From assembly GCA_015501055.1 (NCBI GenBank), contig JADNYV010000688.1, positions 1 through 17,907 of the forward strand: a DNA stretch of 17,907 bases, given 5' to 3'. The position numbers and the translations under genes were made by a program. The notes beneath the pieces were generated by a model. It was not told where the DNA came from. It saw nothing but the letters and a program-made list of their open reading frames with translations, and made no database searches. How positions within the stretch are numbered: the first letter of the stretch is position 1; each line of letters begins with the position of its first letter. Origin of the DNA: Mucidula mucida. Its lineage: Eukaryota > Basidiomycota > Agaricomycetes > Agaricales > Physalacriaceae. Positions 17,156 through 17,907 of this stretch are shown here, in pieces.

Positions 17156-17907
17156 CTACTTCCCGCCGGTCGTACCCATGCCCATCGTCGCCTTGAACGT
17201 GTCGTAGATCCATCATTGAACACCTACGTCAAGTATAAGCACTCCACACAAACGCATTGATATCATCACGTACCCGTCAAAGTACCAATCATTAGTACAC
17301 GCGTCCCGAGGCCCTTCGTAGCAAGGTACTAATGCCTACTTCAGATGCGATACTCCCAATCGACTTTCCCCTATTCTCCGCCTTTCCAAGCTGCGAGACG
17401 AGCGAGTCCGCGGGGTGCGAGACGATGGCACAGATAACGCCCGCGATGTACCCCGAAGCAAATGTGATGCCCAGCTGCGTACCCTTGGAGTACGTGTCTG
17501 TGGGCGCGGTAAACGCGTGCGTGTAGAATAGCTGCACAATCTTTTCGAAAAAGTAGAATTTGGTCATCGTATACGGGATCTGACGGCGCCGGTCGAGTTA
17601 TGTAGCAATAGTACTACAAGGAACTTGGAATATATCTACCTGACGCGACCAAAGCGGGACGAGGGATCCAAACGGATACCGCGTCTCTGCCTTTTTTTTC
17701 ATCTCTCGCAGAGCGGCGCCGAGCGCGGTGGGGAACGACCCACTGGGGGACGCCGTCTGGATCTTGACTTTGGTCATCTCGAGAGGACAGAGCGCCAAGT
17801 ACGCAACAACCTCCGCGGACGCGGCGCAGCGCACCAGATTTAAACCCTTGTAGTCCTCGGTGGAGTTTCGGCCCAGCTATTTCATGTACGCGTCCTTTAA
17901 CACTTTG
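17156..17907 (-). pseudogene. Mitochondrial phosphate carrier (SLC25A3/Mir1 type), C-terminal part, with lesions
   Basis: This is the C-terminal two thirds of a mitochondrial inner-membrane phosphate carrier; the gene runs off the right edge. Exons are 17640-17907 (partial), 17274-17579 and 17156-17223, with GT...AG introns 17580-17639 and 17224-17273. The second-repeat carrier signature PLEMTK and the third-repeat SHPADSLVSQLGKAENRGKS identify the phosphate subfamily: PADS without the usual basic residue is typical of it. FGSLVPLWSRQ joins IPYTMTKFYFFEKIVQ across the first intron. Three lesions appear: TAG at 17877-17879 after DAYMK; a one-base loss near 17327 just before the LATKGLGTRV segment; and TGA at 17213-17215 replacing the first Trp of the QWW motif. 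The rest is well conserved, so this is either a young pseudogene of an essential gene or local sequence error. Confidence 0.8.

Noticed and set aside
1..17907. Transposon, retroelement or CRISPR as cause of the repeats
   Set aside because: No transposase, reverse transcriptase, terminal inverted or long terminal repeats, or regular spacer array could be seen; the repeats are copies of host-type genes with their flanks.

Overview
The window looks like nuclear DNA from a basidiomycete fungus, probably an agaricomycete. The evidence is short introns (about 44-62 bases) with GT...AG ends and CTAAC/CTGAC-like branch sites, pyrimidine-rich leaders before start codons, an intron-containing tRNA-Asp, a fungal APH-type kinase family, and a fungal FIST-domain family. 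Gene density is low because much of the DNA is decayed copies of a few genes.

The main structure is a repeated module. Read left to right it contains: an APH-family kinase (minus strand), a tRNA-Asp (minus), a FIST-domain gene (minus), one or two small genes of unknown function (plus), a larger nuclear-type gene of unknown function (plus), a block of pyrimidine-rich tandem repeats, and a spacer. Unit A covers about 1032-7016: intact APH kinase (1032-2252), remnants of the small genes (2542-4362), an intact four-exon nuclear-type gene of 323 aa (4679-5811) and repeats (5866-6135). Unit B covers about 7017-15900: APH kinase with one nonsense codon (7017-8249), a tRNA-Asp pseudogene (8541-8622), a FIST pseudogene (8972-10106), remnants of the small genes (10303-12050), an intact four-exon nuclear-type gene of 741 aa (12383-14769) and repeats (14825-15130). 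Partial units flank these. On the left are an APH 5'-end relic (1-109) and the intact tRNA-Asp (416-507). On the right are FIST 3'-end and APH 5'-end relics (16283-16796).

The right edge (17156-17907, minus) holds the C-terminal part of a mitochondrial phosphate carrier gene. It has clear introns but carries three apparent lesions.

Only three protein genes look fully open: the APH kinase of unit A and the two copies of the nuclear-type gene. The APH gene and the nuclear-type gene converge on neither a pathway nor a known cluster. The sequence shows repeated co-duplication followed by unequal decay, with no evidence of a joint function.
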